DNA of 42,486 nucleotides from Brachyspira pilosicoli (GTDB lineage Bacteria; Spirochaetota; Brachyspiria; Brachyspirales; Brachyspiraceae): NCBI RefSeq assembly GCF_008016535.1, contig NZ_SAXY01000020.1, positions 1 to 42,486 of the forward strand, read 5' to 3'. Shown piece by piece: positions 40,719 to 42,486 of this stretch (position 1 is its first letter; each line of letters starts with the position of its first letter). The notes under the pieces were generated by a model. It saw only the letters and a program-made list of their open reading frames with translations, ran no database searches and was not told where the DNA came from. The position numbers and the translations under genes were made by a program.

Positions 40719-41831
40719 TTAAATATTATCTGCTAAATATTTAACAATATTATCTCTTACATCTCTGCCGTAATAATCAAATTGTGCTTCTCGCATTTTT
40801 ACAAGTTTTTCTCTATTATTAGAGATAAGTAAATCTATCTTATTAAATATATCATCTGTAGATTTTGAATCTAAACCTAAACCATTTTGCTGTATATAAA
40901 TTGGGTTCTCCTCTTCCTGACCGGGCAAAGCTCCCATAGATACTATTGGAATAATACAATTAACGGCTTCTATTATAGCTGTAGGACCTGACCTTGTTAT
41001 CAATATATCATTATTATGAAAAAGTTTTGCTATCTCTTGTGTGTAGCCTATTATCTGTGGACTATAACTTCTTGAAGAATAAAACTTATTTAACTTATCA
41101 TATGTACGCTTATTTCTTCCGCATACTATTGTAACTTCGCAATTATATCTGCTGTAAAGATTTTTTATTATATATAAAAGTCTTTTAGTTTTTTCAGAAT
41201 TATTAAGTATTAATATTTTTAATTTTCCGTTAATATTTGTATTTTTAATAAGCTCTTCTTTACTTGAAAAAGGTGCAGTAAAACCATCTCTTACAGGAAG
41301 TCCAAATGTTATAACTTTTTCTCTATCTATTCCATTTTTTACCATATACTCTGTAGCTTCTTTTGATGGGCTTATTATCTTATCTGCTCTGTTATCAAAC
41401 CAAATCTTTGTGATTGTAATTAAATCTGTAATAAGTATGAAAAACTTTACATCTAACTTTTTCTTCTCTATTATATTTAATAAACTTCCGCTAAAAAGAG
41501 GATGAACATTTAAAATTAAATCTGGCTGATACTCTTTATAAATCTTTAAAAAACTTCTCTTAATTGTTATAGAATTATTTTTATTAATAAAATCTTTATT
41601 TTTAAATGAAAACTTAAAAATATTTTCCCAAAGTTTAGGAAAATATTTCACACACTGATTATAAAGTCTTTCAGCTACTGACAAATCAGGTCCTCCCAAA
41701 GTAAAACCATTTATCACTTTTATTTCAACACTATCTTTATATAATCTCTCAAACCCCTGAATAAGTGCAGTATGTACACTTTTATGACCATGACCAGTAT
41801 ATTCTGAAGATATTATAAGTATTTTTTTCAT
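40719..41831 (-). CDS. Glycosyltransferase of the MGDG synthase / UgtP type
   Basis: A 370-aa GT28-type transferase. The N-terminal domain carries SSEYTGHGHKSVHTALIQGF (family GxGHxxAA motif) and NVHPLFSGSLL; the C-terminal domain has the nucleotide-sugar region RSGPTAIIEAVNCIIPIV and PGQEEENPIYI. These match plastid-like monogalactosyldiacylglycerol synthases and UgtP, which transfer Gal or Glc to diacylglycerol at the inner membrane. A glycolipid role fits a spirochaete, but sugar specificity cannot be told. ATG start. It lies between the two PepSY-like paralogs. Confidence 0.87.
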   Translation of the reverse strand: MKKILIISSEYTGHGHKSVHTALIQGFERLYKDSVEIKVINGFTLGGPDLSVAERLYNQCVKYFPKLWENIFKFSFKNKDFINKNNSITIKRSFLKIYKEYQPDLILNVHPLFSGSLLNIIEKKKLDVKFFILITDLITITKIWFDNRADKIISPSKEATEYMVKNGIDREKVITFGLPVRDGFTAPFSSKEELIKNTNINGKLKILILNNSEKTKRLLYIIKNLYSRYNCEVTIVCGRNKRTYDKLNKFYSSRSYSPQIIGYTQEIAKLFHNNDILITRSGPTAIIEAVNCIIPIVSMGALPGQEEENPIYIQQNGLGLDSKSTDDIFNKIDLLISNNREKLVKMREAQFDYYGRDVRDNIVKYLADNI

Positions 41832-41917
41832 TTTGTTGCCTTTTTATTAACTATTAAGATATCATTAATAATATTATAATAAAACAAAATCTTTTGTCAA
41901 TCTAATCATTAATTGTT

Positions 41918-42352
41918 TTAAATTATATTTCCTTCTTTATCAAAAGAAACTATTTTTTCATCATCAACTTTAAATTGATAGCCTTTAGATTTCTTATATA
42001 TTGAGTTTATTTTATTATATTTTGATTTAAGAGTATTTATAATATTTGAAGGAATAAACTTATTTGCCCTTTCAAATGATATTATATTTCTATTGCCTAT
42101 AATATTAATCCATTCGCCTTTATAATTAAAATGAATGGAACTTCCGCCTTTAAACACTACAATATAAGTATTGCCGCTCATTAAAGTATTATGAATAGTA
42201 TAATCATTAAAATTATTTTCTATAAATTCTTTTGATAAATCTGGTATACTTTCATAAGGTATTTGATTAAAATGTCCGCTGTCATCATCAAAAAATATAT
42301 AGCCTGAGCTAAAAAAACTTAACAATACTAAAAACAAATAAAACTTTTTCAT
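41918..42352 (-). CDS. PepSY-like exported protein, copy B, start abutted by an IS
   Basis: A 144-aa protein with a signal peptide (MKKFYLFLVLLSFFSSGYIF) and two PepSY-like half-repeats (VFKGGSSIHFNYKGEW; KGYQFKVDDEKIVSFDKEG), clearly paralogous to the protein at 40309. Only 7 bp separate the ATG from the terminus of IS copy 6, so no ribosome-binding site remains upstream in the usual place. Expression may be lost or may depend on transcription coming out of the IS, which points toward this gene. Confidence 0.8.
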   Translation of the reverse strand: MKKFYLFLVLLSFFSSGYIFFDDDSGHFNQIPYESIPDLSKEFIENNFNDYTIHNTLMSGNTYIVVFKGGSSIHFNYKGEWINIIGNRNIISFERANKFIPSNIINTLKSKYNKINSIYKKSKGYQFKVDDEKIVSFDKEGNII

Positions 42353-42359
42353 TATTAAT

Positions 42360-42486
42360 TGTCATGGAGCCATAGATATTGTACTTTTACTTGCTATAAT
42401 ATTTTTGATTCTTTCTTTGATTGTAATATAACCTAACGAAGAAATCAATCTTTGATTGTTATAAAAATGTGTATATTCTTTTAATT
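42360..42486 (-). mobile_element. IS481-family element, copy 6 (3' end, cut by window edge)
   Basis: 127 bp starting with TGTCATGGAGCC, the same end as the other copies. It extends beyond the window. The SSLGYIT variant resembles copy 4. Confidence 0.9.
42362..42486 (-). CDS. IS481-type transposase, C-terminal fragment (cut by window edge)
   Basis: This encodes the last ~41 residues of the transposase, ending in KSTISMAP and a TGA inside the IS terminus. The catalytic core is outside the window. Confidence 0.8.
   Translation of the reverse strand, partial: LKEYTHFYNNQRLISSLGYITIKERIKNIIASKSTISMAP

Overview
The window looks like a piece of a Brachyspira-type spirochaete chromosome. The DNA is very AT-rich, codon use is extremely A/T-biased, and genes are tightly packed. 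Surface functions typical of a spirochaete with a glycolipid-bearing outer membrane are common: kdsB, an rfaE1-type heptose kinase, many lipoproteins and beta-barrels, a FapA-like protein, and a Maf/DUF115-type protein. The genus assignment is inference from gene content and style, not from a search.

Layout. 1-5000: an IS end, recG, a block of GC-rich repeat modules, then a leftward operon (unknown protein, PTS IIA, kdsB, ComF-like). 5067-6144: a dead IS copy carrying two tiny repeat insertions. 6164-7872: a lipoprotein with a long leader holding a heptamer tandem repeat, another repeat module array, and a chloramphenicol acetyltransferase-like gene. 7856-12847: DUF115 and DUF3108 genes leftward, diverging from a single-chain type IIG restriction-modification enzyme through a nearly symmetrical promoter region. 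12951-21125: housekeeping and envelope genes (fmt, PASTA protein, methyltransferase, FapA, heptose kinase, lipoproteins, MFS efflux pump). 21187-23546: a lipoprotein cut short by two IS copies in tandem. 23565-32202: an accessory island with a NYN-domain gene behind an attenuator-like hairpin and, convergent to it, a four-gene dynamin-like GTPase operon. 32319-35629: highly expressed 2-oxoacid:ferredoxin oxidoreductase genes. 35767-42486: another IS, a second heptamer-repeat leader before a Bor-family lipoprotein, more lipoproteins and outer-membrane barrels, two PepSY-like paralogs flanking a glycolipid glycosyltransferase, and a final IS fragment.

The most notable unit is the dynamin-like operon. 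It has a 566-aa GTPase with a hydrophobic paddle, a ~738-aa GTPase interrupted by one in-frame TAA, a 427-aa GTPase, and an 830-aa protein. The last joins what looks like a degenerate (P-loop-less) copy of the GTPase domain to TPR/Sel1-like repeats and a C-terminal CFI-box. Multi-dynamin operons of this kind are candidates for membrane-acting immunity or membrane-repair systems. This assembly, next to a NYN nuclease gene and IS elements, may be undescribed.

Six copies or part-copies of one IS481-type element shape the window. At least three sit 18-20 bp upstream of a sigma70-like -35 box, and both window edges lie inside IS copies, which suggests a contig broken at repeats.
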